From NCBI GenBank assembly GCA_011037195.1, contig JAAEAF010006711.1:1-64000 (forward strand): DNA of 64,000 bases. The letters run 5' to 3'. Position numbers and translations under genes: made by a program. Each line of letters opens with the position of its first letter. Within the stretch, counting starts at the first letter, position 1. A model generated the notes under the pieces. The model did no database searches. It was not told where the DNA came from and saw nothing but the letters and a program-made list of their open reading frames with translations. Shown here in pieces: positions 32,476 to 43,140 of the stretch. Source of the stretch: Triatoma infestans (lineage: Eukaryota > Arthropoda > Insecta > Hemiptera > Reduviidae).

Positions 32476-33690
32476 ATGTATAAAATTAACGGACAAAACA
32501 TGAAAATCGACGCCGCTGTAGAGTATTTGCTTGCTCAGCAACAATTAGCCAATCCTCCCACCCCCAGCAATCAACCAGCTAGTTCTTTAAGAAATTTACA
32601 ATTAATTAATAGTTTACCTACTTTCGATGGCGAAAATTCAGCCAAAGTGTCCGATTTCCTAGACCAAATTAGCCATTGTGCTAGTCTTTCTGGCTGGGAC
32701 GACGCTGCTAAATTAGAAATATTAGCACTTAGGCTCTCAGGTTCTGCAAAAATATTTTATGACACCCAGAAAGCGGAATTACAACGCCAGGGTACAACTA
32801 TAACGTATCCTCTAATTTCTGAGCGACTTCTAGCCCGATTTCGTAAGGAGAAAACACCCCTAGTCCTCTTACAACAGATGACTAATATTCAGTCCTTGCC
32901 CACTGAGTCTCCTGAAACATTCGCGGATAGGAGTAGACATATCCAATCCGCCATTCATTTAAAAGCTCAAGCTAACCCACTCGAGGCCTTACAAGCAATT
33001 CTAGATAAACTGGCCACTGATGCATTCTTGAAGTCACTTCCTCAACAGCTTCGTAATGAGGTGCGAACGAAGCTTCCTCAAAAATTAGATGAAGCACTTT
33101 CCTATGCCAATGCCCTAAAAGAAGTTCAGGCTTCTGAATCAAACCCCACAGTTTTCGCTGTTACTGCGAAAACTTCCAATTCTCGTACACCTCGATCTCC
33201 TTGTCGTTACTGTGGACAAATGCATTTCCACAGAGAATGCCCGCATCGTAATAAAAGTCAAAAGCCACAATTAAAACCAACTACCACTTGTAGAGTATTT
33301 AATGTAATAAAGAACAGACCTTGTCGCCATTGTTCCGGTCCACATTTTGACGTGGACTGCACCAACAAATTCAGACCAAAACCTCGTACTAACTTTGGCA
33401 AATTGCCTAAGAAATTTAATATTCCTCAAAACCTTAATCACAGAGCAAATAATAATAATCGTTATAACAATAATAATAATAATCAATATTATAGTAATAA
33501 TCATAGCCCTCGAATTAATTCAAACAATTCGCGATTTAACCCTTATTCAGATAGACCCCAGTATAGTCATAATAATAATAATGGTAATGAACCTACCAAT
33601 AACCTCCAAAATAGGCCCACTTGCCAATATTGTTCAACATTTGGACATACGGCTCGTAATTGTTTCCAAATACAGCCCAAAACGAGTTAG
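32476..33690 (+). CDS. Gag polyprotein of LTR element A (N-terminally shortened)
   Basis: About 404 aa from the first ATG (M-Y-K-I-N-G-Q). The core has L-P-T-F-D-G-E-N-S-A-K-V-S-D-F-L-D-Q-I, G-W-D-D-A-A-K-L-E-I-L-A-L-R-L-S-G-S-A and an L-L-A-R-F segment, the standard Ty3-type Gag (retrotransposon gag) region. Three zinc knuckles follow: C-R-Y-C-G-Q-M-H-F-H-R-E-C and C-R-H-C-S-G-P-H-F-D-V-D-C (both the shortened C-x2-C-x3-H-x4-C form) and a canonical C-Q-Y-C-S-T-F-G-H-T-A-R-N-C. Knuckles 2 and 3 are separated by an Asn-rich low-complexity stretch. The frame is intact to TAG at 33688. Copy B has an extra N-terminal SAP-like domain that is deleted here. The protein would bind and package element RNA. 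Confidence 0.9.
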   Translation: MYKINGQNMKIDAAVEYLLAQQQLANPPTPSNQPASSLRNLQLINSLPTFDGENSAKVSDFLDQISHCASLSGWDDAAKLEILALRLSGSAKIFYDTQKAELQRQGTTITYPLISERLLARFRKEKTPLVLLQQMTNIQSLPTESPETFADRSRHIQSAIHLKAQANPLEALQAILDKLATDAFLKSLPQQLRNEVRTKLPQKLDEALSYANALKEVQASESNPTVFAVTAKTSNSRTPRSPCRYCGQMHFHRECPHRNKSQKPQLKPTTTCRVFNVIKNRPCRHCSGPHFDVDCTNKFRPKPRTNFGKLPKKFNIPQNLNHRANNNNRYNNNNNNQYYSNNHSPRINSNNSRFNPYSDRPQYSHNNNNGNEPTNNLQNRPTCQYCSTFGHTARNCFQIQPKTS

Positions 33691-34617
33691 CCCTCAGTCG
33701 CTTTCTCGAAAACCTGATATGACTATGGCGCAATCATACCTGCTTCCATCAGTCCTGTCGAACTAGGTAATACCTAACTATGGCATCACGTCCCTTCATT
33801 TGCATGCGGACAATGTCGAAAATTCCAATTTTTCTGGCGAATTCATACTTTCGCAATTAAAAGTGATTTCCAATCAATACTTATAGAAATTTTCTTACTG
33901 GGCAATCATTAATTTGCGCACGTATCTAACAATTAAATTCAACATTCAATTTTCAAATAGTACTCAAACGCACCAATTTAGTACTAATCGCTAAGTTCAC
34001 TAAAATCCCTAGTAACTAGCCACAAAATTTCTGTGCCACCTCGCGCACACAATGCATAACACTTGAAATAAAATACTTGACATAATCTCTTGAAATAATT
34101 CTCAATATACCACACTTCTTAACTTTACATACTACACCACATGTAAATGTTATATGTAAGAATTTTGTCTTAAGAACAAAAATGTCTAAAGTGTATTAAT
34201 ATATTTTTTTTTACTTTAGTTGTTGCAATAATCGATATATTATTTTTGTTTCAGCACAGAAAACTCTCGTAACACAATTTATAAATTTATTCGACCTTTA
34301 ATATTTGTAATTATTGCATTGTATATTTAAATAATAATTGTAATTTATTTTATTTTGCAGAAATCAAGATCACCAAGTGAATTCGTAGTTACTTTTGATG
34401 AGATGATATTAATATTTTTTTTATATATTGTATTTACCTAATTAATTAATATTTTTTTTCAGTTCGCCTTAAAAGGAAATTTAACAATATGTATTATTCT
34501 TGTACTTGTCTGTCATTTGTATTTTAATGTTATATTTTTATAATACTTAATTATTTTCTTGTATTGTTCAAGGTTATATTCAACTCATCTAGAAAACGCA
34601 AAACAGTTGAAAGATTA

Positions 34618-35070
34618 ATTATTTTAGTGCTGTGAATTTACCTTCAAAAAGTGTGTATTTTAGAACCAGGTATATTAAATCTGGTCATTGCTATTATGAA
34701 AACAAAGACACTAAATTCCGTTAGGGCAACTCTTTTGTATAAGTGAATTCCCCCGCGAGAGAGAGAGCAATTCCAAAGAAGAGAGCCATCAGCTTTAAAA
34801 GAGTAAAGAGTAGATAGTCTAAACTCAACCTTCAAACAGGACACTTCAGGAATTGCTCTCTAAATATCTGTGCCAGTTATAAATTAAATAAGTTTATAAA
34901 CCAAATAAGTTGTTGTTATTTTAACAGAATATATTTATTTATAAAACAGTAGTGTGTTCTTAATTACTCTTAATTCTTATAATCTATTTAAAGCAAACAT
35001 ACAAGCCCTTTTCGCTAAAACGCTACGCCACAAGCTACCTACCTACACACATCCACACCATTACATAACA
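34618..35070 (+). repeat. LTR element A, 3' LTR (truncated at its start)
   Basis: Matches the 5' LTR from the TTATTTTAGTGCTGTG segment to the end (CATTACATAACA). The first 90 or so bp and the polypurine tract are lost in a deletion whose junction lies at about 34614-34620. Confidence 0.88.
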
Positions 35071-35557
35071 GAATGATAGACTTTAGAATATGCATTATTT
35101 TGTATGAGATGGTATTTGTGTAGATGAAAGAACGGAATATGGATGGCTCTGGCATGGAATGGCATGTGGTTTTTAAAGGATTGTTTTTTAGTTTATGAAA
35201 TGTTTTGAGGATGAGGTGATTTGGATAATGATTTTGTAGTAGAATGTTGTGTATTTTGTTGATATATTGTGGTACTGGAATGGAGGTGCAGACAAGTTAA
35301 TGGCTCGGTTATATAAGTTTTTGATGGAATTAATTTTATGATGTAAGGGCTGATTTGAAAGGAAATGTAGCAGTCTGCCGGAGTAAATAGGTTTGGTGTA
35401 CCAATTGTATGTGAATGTTTGGTCTGGTTGTCGCATTATTATAGTGTCTAGGAAAGAAATTTGGTTGTTTTGTTCTGTTTCTAGAGTAAACTGTTTGCGT
35501 GAATGATAAGAATTAAAGGTGTCAAGTATTAAGAGAATGTGGTCTGGAATCTGGTCT
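35071..35557 (-). pseudogene. Penelope-like element reverse transcriptase, C-terminal part
   Basis: Open from 35554: Q-I-P-D-H-I-L-L-I-L-D-T-F-N-S, then Q-I-S-F-L-D-T-I-I-M-R, W-Y-T-K-P-I-Y-S-G-R-L-L-H-F, and P-L-H-H-K-I-N-S-I-K-N-L-Y-N-R-A-I. This is the thumb-side region after the YADD box in Penelope RTs (F-LD---- KPT-SGRYLHF-S-HP--HK---V--LY-RA). A frame change near 35200 leads into N-H-L-I-L-K-T-F-H-K-L-K. No YADD box is present because the element is truncated upstream. Confidence 0.85.
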
Positions 35558-35640
35558 TGTTAGCATTGCAGGACCCGAACCCGGTACCTCCACGCTGCTA
35601 GTCCAGCGCACTATCACTGAGCTAATACCCACCCTCTAAA
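35558..35640 (-). mobile_element. tRNA-derived SINE head fragment
   Basis: Minus strand: GGTATTAGCTCAGTGATAG (A box) and ACCGGGTTCGGGTCC (B box) at tRNA-like spacing, with a plausible anticodon-arm region between. It abuts the truncated 5' end of the Penelope-like element. The SINE body does not follow here. Confidence 0.75.
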
Positions 35641-36465
35641 CCGAATATTAACGTGTATTTCTTTTTTAAAGACCACAGAAAGTAGTATGATTTCTCTGTT
35701 ATTAAGAAAATATTAAACAGAAATAGCGATAGATCGTCCTTCAAAAAGTTGATAAACTTTCTAGAAGTTAAAATTTCCCAAGTGAAATTAAAGATTAAAA
35801 ATAAAACACATAAATACCAGCTATCTGAGCATAAAGTAATTTCCAACTGGTAGCAAAAAAATGAGAAGAAAAACCAAATAAGAAGCTGTACAAGAATAAG
35901 ATGAAAAGGAGAAGCGAAAGGACAACAACAAAAAATTAATAACTTAAAAAGAAGTTGAATTTGAGGAGAATATATCAAAAAAGAAGTTGAATTTGAGGAG
36001 AATATATCAAAAAAGAAGTTGACAAAGGACTTAATTATGAGAAGAAATATGACTAAGGAGAAGAAATCAATGATGGGAGCCAATCAGACGAAAGAAGAAG
36101 ATTGTATCTAGAATGAATATGAAGATGATGTTGAAGAAGTAAAACGGAGAAAAAAACGACAGCTCAAGGCACAAAAATAAACTTGGAATTAAAAAATGAC
36201 AACTGATTTACATGAAAAAGATTTAACTTATTTTATCAAAAGAGAAGGAATACAAATTGGCAGACAAATACCCTAGGTAAATGGAAATAATAGATGATTA
36301 CTTCATAATGAAAGGGAACAGAAAAGAAATTATATAGAACAAAATCATAGGGGAACGCTCAAGAGAGAAGTCAGAAATTGCCAGTATATTAAGAGAATTG
36401 CATGTGGAACTTATATAAACAGAAATAGAAATGCAGAAGAGAAAAGTGAAAATTCTGCTAATTTG
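35641..36465. other. Purine-rich spacer with a 32-bp tandem duplication
   Basis: AAAAAAGAAGTTGAATTTGA and the following GGAGAATATATC occur twice in a row at about 35948-36010. The rest is A/G-rich and gives Lys/Glu-rich but stop-filled translations. No domain recognised. Confidence 0.45.
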
Positions 36466-36740
36466 TGTAGGTGATTAAATAAAAACAAACAATAGTCACT
36501 ATTAACCAAAACATTTATTAATGTTGTTAATAAAATATCAATATAACACAAAGTACTTCATCACACAGTACTCAAATCCATCAAAACCCACACTCTCTCT
36601 AACCTCTCATTACACCAACACGCACACAGTGTTACCACACACAATACCCAGCCATAATCGACACATCAAGTACCATCGGTTATTTTCCCTTTTCTGCATA
36701 TTCGGCTATCCTGGGTTGGGATTGTTCTCGATCCCCTTTT
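36466..36740 (-). repeat. Gypsy element 3' LTR
   Basis: Direct match to 40618-40831. On the minus strand the LTR ends CACCTACA (36473-36466). Its start is not certain; a polypurine run AAAAAAAAGGGG lies just beyond, near 36735-36746. Confidence 0.75.
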
Positions 36741-36744
36741 TTTT

Positions 36745-37340
36745 TAGCGCACCTCATAGCTTTCAAATACGTTGGCATTCTTCTTTCTCTTTCCTTCACT
36801 CTCCGTTTTTCCTGTGTGCAATGCAGCGAGTGTTTCATTATCATGTTCTTCCTCTCCTTTTACTTCAGCTTCTCCTACCTCTAGTCGCCACAGTTTCATA
36901 TCATTCACGTGGACTGACGTAGCGAAACGTCTTCCTTCTTTCTCCTCCAAATCACTCACAGTGTACGAATCCTTACCACGAATTGCGGTTACCTCGTTAC
37001 CGCGGTATTTGGGTCGGTCACTACCATTTTAGATATACCCCTCTCCGCCACCACTTTCTTTAGTTGTTTTAACGTCGTTGCGGTTTTCACATCTTTAACT
37101 GGGTATAGCTTGGTGAATCTGGTTAAATTTTCGGTGATGACCAACAAATGTTGGTTTCCCTTTTTGTTCCGTGGAAACGATCCTAAATGATCCATATGCA
37201 CCACACCAAACGGTCGTTCTCCTGGGGGAAAAGGATAAAGTTCTCCCTTTTCCATCCCAGCTGGAGTTTTAATAACATACATTGTATGCAAGAGCTAATA
37301 TGGCTCTTTACATATCTCTTCAAGGAACTCTGTGCTTGAT
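36745..37340 (-). pseudogene. Gypsy integrase and pol C-terminus
   Basis: K-T-P-A-G-M-E-K-G-E-L is followed by F-G-V-V-H-M-D-H-L-G-S-F-P (first catalytic Asp), L-L-V-I-T-E-N-L-T-R-F-T-K-L-Y-P and M-V-V-T-D-P-N-T-A-V-T (second Asp; the usual R-G-T-A-F is altered). The region holding the catalytic Glu is gone. Then 36959-36744 gives S-D-L-E-E-K-E-G-R-R-F-A-T-S-V-H-V-N-D-M-K-L-W, the C-terminal tail of the same pol type. The gene is broken but the surviving pieces are well conserved, so the element is not very old. Confidence 0.85.
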
Positions 37341-37359
37341 TTGTAAATAAATTCATTAT

Positions 37360-37960
37360 GTGTCCCTTATCCAATTTATCTTTTTTTTTACTGTACATGC
37401 ATCAAAAGACTCGTTCCTATTCAACGCATAATGAGACTCTCTTCCTACCGTAACTTCTATCGAATTTATACTAGTAGGAGGTAGTTTGATACCTTCATTC
37501 GCTTTTATTATTTCTTTATTATCCTTATTGCCTTCAGCTTTCTGTAATTCTTTAAAGGGATGTTCTTCTCGATATCCGATGTCAAGTATTCCGTTGATGC
37601 TATAGAACGCTATATGAGCTTGGTCCAACCATGTACGACCCACTATAACTTCATATAATTGAGCGCCATCACATACTATTAATACCCTAACTTCTGTTCC
37701 TACTACTCCATGAATAGAACTACGAGTATATAGCTTGCCTCTTTCACTTGAGTTGCACCAATTAATCCTGGTATTTTTGTACACCCATTATTAATTTGTG
37801 TCAATTTATATAATTGCAACTTGTTGGCATATTTTCGCAAGAGAAAGTCATCTGGTCGCTCTTACAGCCTCCTGATTGCGGACATTCTCTAGAAATATGT
37901 CATAGCTTACCACACAACCAACATTTTATGGGTAATCTTGTTCTATTTGCATCATTCCTT
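37360..37960 (-). pseudogene. Gypsy nucleocapsid knuckle and protease remnant
   Basis: C-W-L-C-G-K-L-(stop)-H-I-S-R-E-C (about 37932-37885) is a CCHC zinc knuckle in which the Trp codon has become TGA. Downstream the protease end reads Y-E-V-I-V-G-R-T-W-L-D-Q-A-H-I-A-F-Y and I-G-Y-R-E-E-H-P-F, typical of the flap-to-C-terminal part of gypsy proteases. The DTG active site itself is not evident. After the L-N-R-N-E-S-F-D-A-C segment the sequence passes directly to integrase. Confidence 0.75.
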
Positions 37961-38469
37961 TGTGAATTCTTCCCGACATCACTTTTTATAGTCAGGTTCC
38001 ATTTTAGTGTTAGGTTGCGAAGTTTCTTTTGGATCTTTATGGCCTGAGAAATTATTTTTTCGGTCAGTTTCTATACTATTTTCATTGACTTCCTTATCCT
38101 TTGTAACCTGCCTTTGTTTACCCGCTCATATTCCTCAATTGAATCCTTTAGTTCATCCTCGTCATTGTGTTGCATTCCAAGTATATTACTTTATTGCTTT
38201 TAGAACTTTACATTCATAGCAAGTGTGTGGGTAAAAAATAAAATAAAATATATCAACTGTTACAAAAAGAAATATAAACATTGAAAATTAAATTAAATAT
38301 CTTTCAACAAACTGAACCATTTAAAAACAGAAAAAAAATAAACAAAACTGAATTTCAAATTGTACCAAAAATAAATGAATAAACAAAATTAGATCACAAA
38401 CTTTTTGAATATTTGATCTGACAATAGTAAGTAAGTAAGAAAGACAGCATAAAACATATGTACTTAATT

Positions 38470-39415
38470 ATTTCCAAATTAAATTGACTTTCTAATATCT
38501 TATGTCAACATGAATTTTATAAATTTTAAACTATTAATTACAAATAGGTATCCATTGTTAATTTTATTAATATCTAAATCGGATAGTATACTTTCAAGAT
38601 TATCCAACATATTATTACTTTTAATGTACTGGTCTAGGTATATTGCTCTATAGGGAGAAAGGGCTGGGCAATGAAACAGAAAGTGAGGCAGATCTTCTTT
38701 CTCACCTGTACCACAACATCTACAACATACATCTTTATTAAATTGTATTCTCTCCCTATTTACAATAATCCTAGAACATTTTTTGCCTGCCATTCTCAAT
38801 TGGGAAATCAATTTAAGTTTACATAAATTTATATTATAGTAAAGATAGGCTTCTGGTATTCCAAGGTTACTGACTCTACGAAAGTACTTATTAAATGAAG
38901 AGTTCAATATAAATTCTATATCTTTACTTAAATAATGATTGTTTAAACTGTCAATGAGACTCTTTAAGTTTTCGCTGTCCAAATTTTGGCAATCCCATAC
39001 ATTTTTGGCTCCAAGTTCTCTTAGAATTACCCTTACATCATTTGCCCAATTAAAAGGAACACTTTTAAAATCTATTATCTGCAATAACTTATTATAACAT
39101 TATTGTTTGGGCAATTTTTCCTCAGACATTTCCAGTAATTTACTCCAGCATCGAAGAGTTCGTTTTAATTATTTTGGACATATCACATGGGAGCGTCCCG
39201 TCTCAACTCTAACAAAACTGTCTGGAGTATTGACTGGCAAGGTTAACAACATTTTAAAAAATTGTAATTGTCCTCTTTCTACAACATTAGCATACTGTAA
39301 TCCCCAGATTTCAGACATATACAGCAGCACGCTTTCAGATAATGAATCGTACTCTCTTATTCTTTGCATCCCAAGAGTCAGACTTACACGATCCTAATAA
39401 TCTTATTACTCTTTG
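38470..39415 (-). pseudogene. Non-LTR retrotransposon C-terminal fragment nested in gypsy gag
   Basis: L-L-Y-M-S-E-I-W-G-L (39320) begins the post-RT region, with Q-L-Q-F-F-K-M-L-L-T-L-P. After a frame change, 39084-38500 is open for 194 aa and ends in a zinc-finger-like C-C-R-C-C-G-T-G-E-K-E-D-L-P-H-F, then L-F-H-C-P-A-L-S-P-Y-R. The same C-terminal design occurs at 11424-11164. The long open frame shows it is fairly young. The RT core is missing. It sits in the same orientation as its host gypsy element. Confidence 0.8.
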
Positions 39416-39419
39416 ACTG

Positions 39420-40007
39420 GCAATGGCATTCTTCGATAGAAACGATGATGCAAATTTCGATTTCCTCGATGATTAAGTCTTTTAATTATCTGGAAGTAAA
39501 ATTTGCATCCCAAGTAGATGATCACTAAGTTCTTTAGACCATAAGTCCTCTAATACTTGTAGCTTAAATTGCCTTAAAATGCTTTACACAACCTGATTTT
39601 CTCTTGAAAATAATCTTCCGTCTCTTCGTGTCTAGCTGAATTCGTTGCATCATTTCTTTCTACTTCATACCACTATCAATCTCACCTACTAAGTTCTCTG
39701 AAATTTTTTCTCAAAATCTTTCCAAGTCTGAATTACCCTTAGAATAGAATCAATCTTTTGCCGGTCCGATAAGGTTAGCTCTCGCTGCCTCTAATTTGCA
39801 GTCATCTGGCCAATCTTGCATTTTAGCGATACCATTCAGAGCTGACAGCCATGCCTCAGCCTCATGCCTTTCTACCTTACCATTAAATTTCTTAAAATTA
39901 CTATTAAAATCTGGTATAATTTTAAACAATTTAGATTTCGGCTTAGTCAACTCCTTGATTAACATCTCATTCTGATTTAAAATTTTACTCAAAATACTTA
40001 CATTCAC
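39420..40007 (-). pseudogene. Gypsy gag remnant, interrupted
   Basis: 40007-39750 is open: F-K-K-F-N-G-K-V-E-R-H-E-A-E-A-W-L, W-P-D-D-C-K-L-E-A-A-R-A-N-L-I-G-P-A-K-D. This is a classic gypsy Gag core opening. A frame change follows, then R-H-E-E-T-E-D-Y-F-Q-E-K-I-R-L-C-K-A (39640-39590) and L-W-S-K-E-L-S-D-H-L-L-G continue the Gag core. The coding sequence stops where LINE sequence begins at about 39415. Confidence 0.82.
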
Positions 40008-40617
40008 ACCTTGTAAACTAATATACTACCTCTATCTTAATCTTCATCCGAACAACTATCTTCTTCGCATGCATCCTCTTCAGTATCAGTAAAAAGTTTC
40101 TAAATCATTTAACCTTAAACAAATTTTCCTGGCCAATACCTTTCATTCTCCTTTCGAATCTGATCTTAAAAATTTACAAATTTATATTAAATCACTTGCA
40201 GAAAATTTCGACATAACTTCAGCTACTTTAATTTTAAGTTCCTCACAATCGGGGATTAGTTTAAATCCATCAAACTTTCTCAATCGCTTTCTGTTTTCCT
40301 CTATCTCCTTCATTCTTATAAATTAATTGGTGTAATAATTTGATTGTTTTCCTATATTTCCTATCCATATTTCATATATTTCCATTTCCTGTATTTCTTT
40401 TTAGCCAGGAAATAGTTTCCATTCTCTTGCAATATGGTCAACTCTACATATATATACAAGATTGAACCCAGTCCAAAACATTAGAATAAAATATCACACC
40501 GACAAAATAATAAAACAAATGATACAAAACGAAACAGTCTTTTTTATATTGTTTTGTCTCTAAGAGTAATTCTAAAATATAACACAGTTCCCTAAACTTA
40601 TCCCACTTCTGAATATC

Positions 40618-40831
40618 TGTAGGTGATTAAATAAAAACAAACAATAGTCATTATTAACCCAAACGTTTATTAATGTTGTTAATAAAATATCAATATAATT
40701 AACACACAGTACTCAAATCCATCAAAACCCACACTTAACATCTTATTACACCAACAGGCACACAGTGTCACTACACACAATTTCCAGCCATAATCGACAT
40801 ATCAAGTACCATCGATTATTTTCCTTATTTG
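40618..40831 (-). repeat. Gypsy element 5' LTR (start truncated or diverged)
   Basis: Matches 36466-36690 closely, including AACAATAGTCATTATTAACC and the CACACAGTGTCACTACACAC block. Beyond about 40829 the similarity to the other LTR is lost, so its first part is missing or replaced by T-rich sequence. Confidence 0.75.
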
Positions 40832-41189
40832 TGTTTTTTTTTAAGTAATTATCATTATTTATTTATAGGCAATAATGTTCCTATAGTATTTGATAATATC
40901 ATTGCATTAATAATGTCAAATTTCCACAGTGGAACACTTGCATTTTTGCACTTTTTTGCAATTTGTTACGCAAGTTTACTATGACATTATGTTCTTCACT
41001 TAATTCACCTTTTTACTATTATGTTTCTTTTTAGCTAAAGACACTCTCTATCTTGTTTGTTTATGTGCAAAAACTGAAAGGGAAGAATCGTAAGAGGTTC
41101 AAAAATGATATTTCGTAGACGATGTGCTATGGAATCCGACAGAAAGATATCTGACAAAACATCAACCGAGATTTTACTCTATATTCAAA

Positions 41190-41650
41190 TTTTAGTATTT
41201 TGCTAAGATTTTGTCCTTAGTTTTCAGATTTAATTGTTTTCGCTTACTCTTATACCTATCAAGGAGTGCAATCGTGTCAAATATTCACCGGATATATTTA
41301 CATATTTTGAGATAGAAACAAATGTTTTTAGCGAATATTGTATGTGTGTGTGAAAACAAAATATTTCAAAAATCAAAAATTGCACGAGTTCAAACTTGGT
41401 ATCCGTTTAGGTACATCATCATCGCTTCTAACAAGAAGATTTCGATCCAAGTCTCTTCAAGCGGAAAAATTCGACCTTACTAAAATGCATTTTTCTGTTT
41501 TTCGTGATTTGTCTCGAAAATGGCTCCAAAGATTTTCTTTGAACCTCGTATACTATCTGCACACATAAATGCTTATTACTTTAACTTGAATCATCTTTCT
41601 AGGAAAATTGATTTTTTGGGGGGTTGTGTGGGGACGTAACTTTAAGCTTT
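41190..41650 (-). repeat. R-family fragment
   Basis: Shows the hairpin end (CTTACTCTTATACC ... GTGCAATCGTGTCAAATATTC), a (TG)n piece at 41341, and internal segments ATGGCTCCAAAGATTTTCTTTG and GGAAAATTGATTTTTTGGGG. It is truncated on the far side. Confidence 0.6.
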
Positions 41651-41857
41651 TCCTGTAAAGTACCATTTGACTATAATTTATTGTTGTTGATTGTATGCGG
41701 TAGGTTATAAGGTTATGTTAATACATATGTGTGCGTGTTTATAACGAAAATGGAATGATTATAAATTATTAGACAATAGAAAAATGTGTAAAATAAATAG
41801 CGTGATTTGAAGAATATTTTACAATTACATTTTAATAATGGTGTTAAGTATGTTCAG

Positions 41858-42824
41858 ATTCTTACTTCCCGTGTTACACAGACGGTTCCAGAATGGATGG
41901 TAAGTCTAGAGCTACGATCTATTTTGAGACCGGAGATCATTTGGCAGTATCTGTTGGTAAATGGGCCACTGTCTTCCAGACTGAGGTTTGTGCTATTCTT
42001 GTTGTTTCTTGGATGACAGGGTACGTAACACAAACTTAAAAGGTGTTTATATCGGCTCGGACAGCCAAGATGTGCTGAAGCGCTGAGTTCATGTGTCTTC
42101 ACTTTCAGGTTGGTGTTAGAATGTTCTAAAAGACTGTAAGAACTTTCTTCTCTGAAGGATGTGCTTCTAATCTGGGTGCCAGGTCACATGGGAATTTTTT
42201 GGAATGAGGAGGTGGATAGGTTTGCCAAATTAGGCACTTCCTTTCATTGGTCCCGAGCCTGCTGTTGGCGTGTCTTCTGGCACTTGTCTGTCAGGCTTCC
42301 AGACATGGACAGTTTCACAGCATTCATCTATATGAATGAGCTCAGTTGGATTTCGGCAGTCCAAAATGCTCATCGGGGGTCCGGACAAGGTCATTAGTGA
42401 GACGTTGCTGTGTTTTTCACGGAACTCTCACAGGCATCTGGTTGGATCTCTTACTGGACATTGTGGTTTAAGGAGACATCTCTACATAATGGGGCTCATG
42501 TCGGATCCATTTTGTAGAGTCTGTGAGACAGAGGAGGAAACATCCATCCATCTTATGACTGATTGCCTGGGTTGTGAGGAAATTAGATTCAGGACCTTTG
42601 GTTGGAACAGGATGTCTGTGGAAGAGCTTAGCTATTGTCCGATTTATTTGGACTGCGGTGAATCTTAGATGGATTAGATCCGGGTCTGGATTTTTGTTCT
42701 AGACCCGGTTTGTTGTTGTTTTTCTTGGGGTAGCTATCTGGGCCCAGTGAGGCTTTGGCTAGCGTAGGGTTTGGCCCGAGCGTAAGGTTTGGTGACAGAC
42801 AAATAATAATAATAATAATAATAA
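41858..42824 (+). mobile_element. I-type LINE, 5'-truncated, with (TAA)n tail and TSD
   Basis: The insertion is bracketed by a 13-bp duplication (TAAGTATGTTCAG at 41845-41857, TAAGTATGCTCAG at 42825-42837; one difference). It ends in (TAA)n at 42801-42824, the tail typical of the I-factor clade. The coding remnant is RNase H plus C-terminus in broken frames. Confidence 0.88.
41880..42668 (+). pseudogene. I-type LINE RNase H and C-terminal domain remnant
   Basis: A degraded RNase H region contains F-Q-T-E-V-C-A-I-L (the catalytic Glu helix) near 41975. It ends with L-L-I-W-V-P-G-H-M-G-I-F-W-N-E-E-V-D-R-F-A (42160-42225), where the His and last Asp of the active site are present. After frame changes, 42440-42620 reads L-T-G-H-C-G-L-R-R-H-L and C-R-V-C-E-T-E-E-E-T-S-I-H-L-M-T-D-C, the C-terminal zinc-knuckle-like block of the I/Loa-type LINEs. 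RT and endonuclease are absent because of 5' truncation. Confidence 0.85.
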
Positions 42825-43140
42825 TAAGTATGCTCAGTTTTGTCAAGGTATTTTTAATAGGGGCGGGGGCGATAGGAAATTTCAAACTTACATTATACAA
42901 ATAAGAATAGTTAACATTTGAAGAAAGGCAATGCATAAAGTTAAAAGCTTGCAAAAAGTAATAATATCTACTGGAATGCTTGCAAGGTTAATATAAGAAA
43001 ATATGTAGATAAATTAGTATATGAGAGCAAATACATTTTGACTTGCTCTAATTATTTATTTTAATATCATCTCAAACTAAATATTTTCTCCCAACTTTCT
43101 TATATACCAATTTACTTACATATTATTATTTACTCGGGTG

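Larger units (their letters stand above)
31689..35070 (+). mobile_element. LTR element A: gag-only LTR retrotransposon, deleted copy
   Basis: LTRs at 31689-32226 and about 34618-35070 flank a gag gene and about 0.9 kb of non-coding sequence. No protease, reverse transcriptase, RNase H or integrase is present. The insertion has a 4-bp duplication GAAT (31685-31688 and 35071-35074) inside the Penelope-like element. Compared with copy B (52642-57288), A lacks about 125 bp at the start of gag. It also lacks about 0.8 kb of the 3' internal region together with the first 90 or so bp of its 3' LTR. Confidence 0.92.
30920..35557 (-). mobile_element. Penelope-like element, 5'-truncated, split by LTR element A
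   Basis: Two halves, 35557-35071 (reverse-transcriptase C-terminus) and 31688-30920 (linker, GIY-YIG endonuclease, 3' tail), belong to one minus-strand element. They are separated by LTR element A (31689-35070), and the reading continues from one half into the other across the 4-bp duplication GAAT. The tail carries a stem-loop with a hammerhead-like core and ends in an A/T-rich run near 30918. The RT catalytic part is missing because the element stops at 35557, where SINE sequence begins. Confidence 0.88.
36466..40831 (-). mobile_element. Ty3/gypsy LTR retrotransposon, defective, with nested LINE
   Basis: Matching direct repeats at the two ends enclose, in minus-strand order, gag (40007-39420), a zinc knuckle (about 37940-37850), protease end (37784-37360) and integrase (37340-36745). 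A LINE fragment (39415-38470) lies inside gag. RT and RNase H are absent: the protease end runs straight into integrase. Just inside the 5' LTR (40613-40601) the sequence TTCAGAAGTGGGA matches the usual tRNA-Leu primer-binding site of many insect gypsy elements in all but its first bases. Confidence 0.85.
41690..43140 (+). repeat. Dispersed repeat D, split by an I-type LINE
   Basis: 41690-41857 and 42825-43140 together match, in order, the minus strand of about 60600-60180: GGTTATAAGGTTATGTTA, AGAATATTTTA, TAAGTATG-TCAG, then GAAGAAAGGCAATGCA and GGTTAATATAAGA-AA-AT. The family has no recognisable coding sequence. Confidence 0.65.

Noticed and set aside
33271..33766. Ile/Asn-rich open frames overlapping gag on both strands (also 54968-55451)
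   Set aside because: They are shadows of the AAT-rich Asn tract of Gag; the true frame has the zinc knuckles and Gag core.
36744..37032. Plus-strand Ser/Pro/Phe-rich frames as a gene
   Set aside because: They are the reverse of the gypsy pol C-terminus, which has clear motifs on the minus strand.
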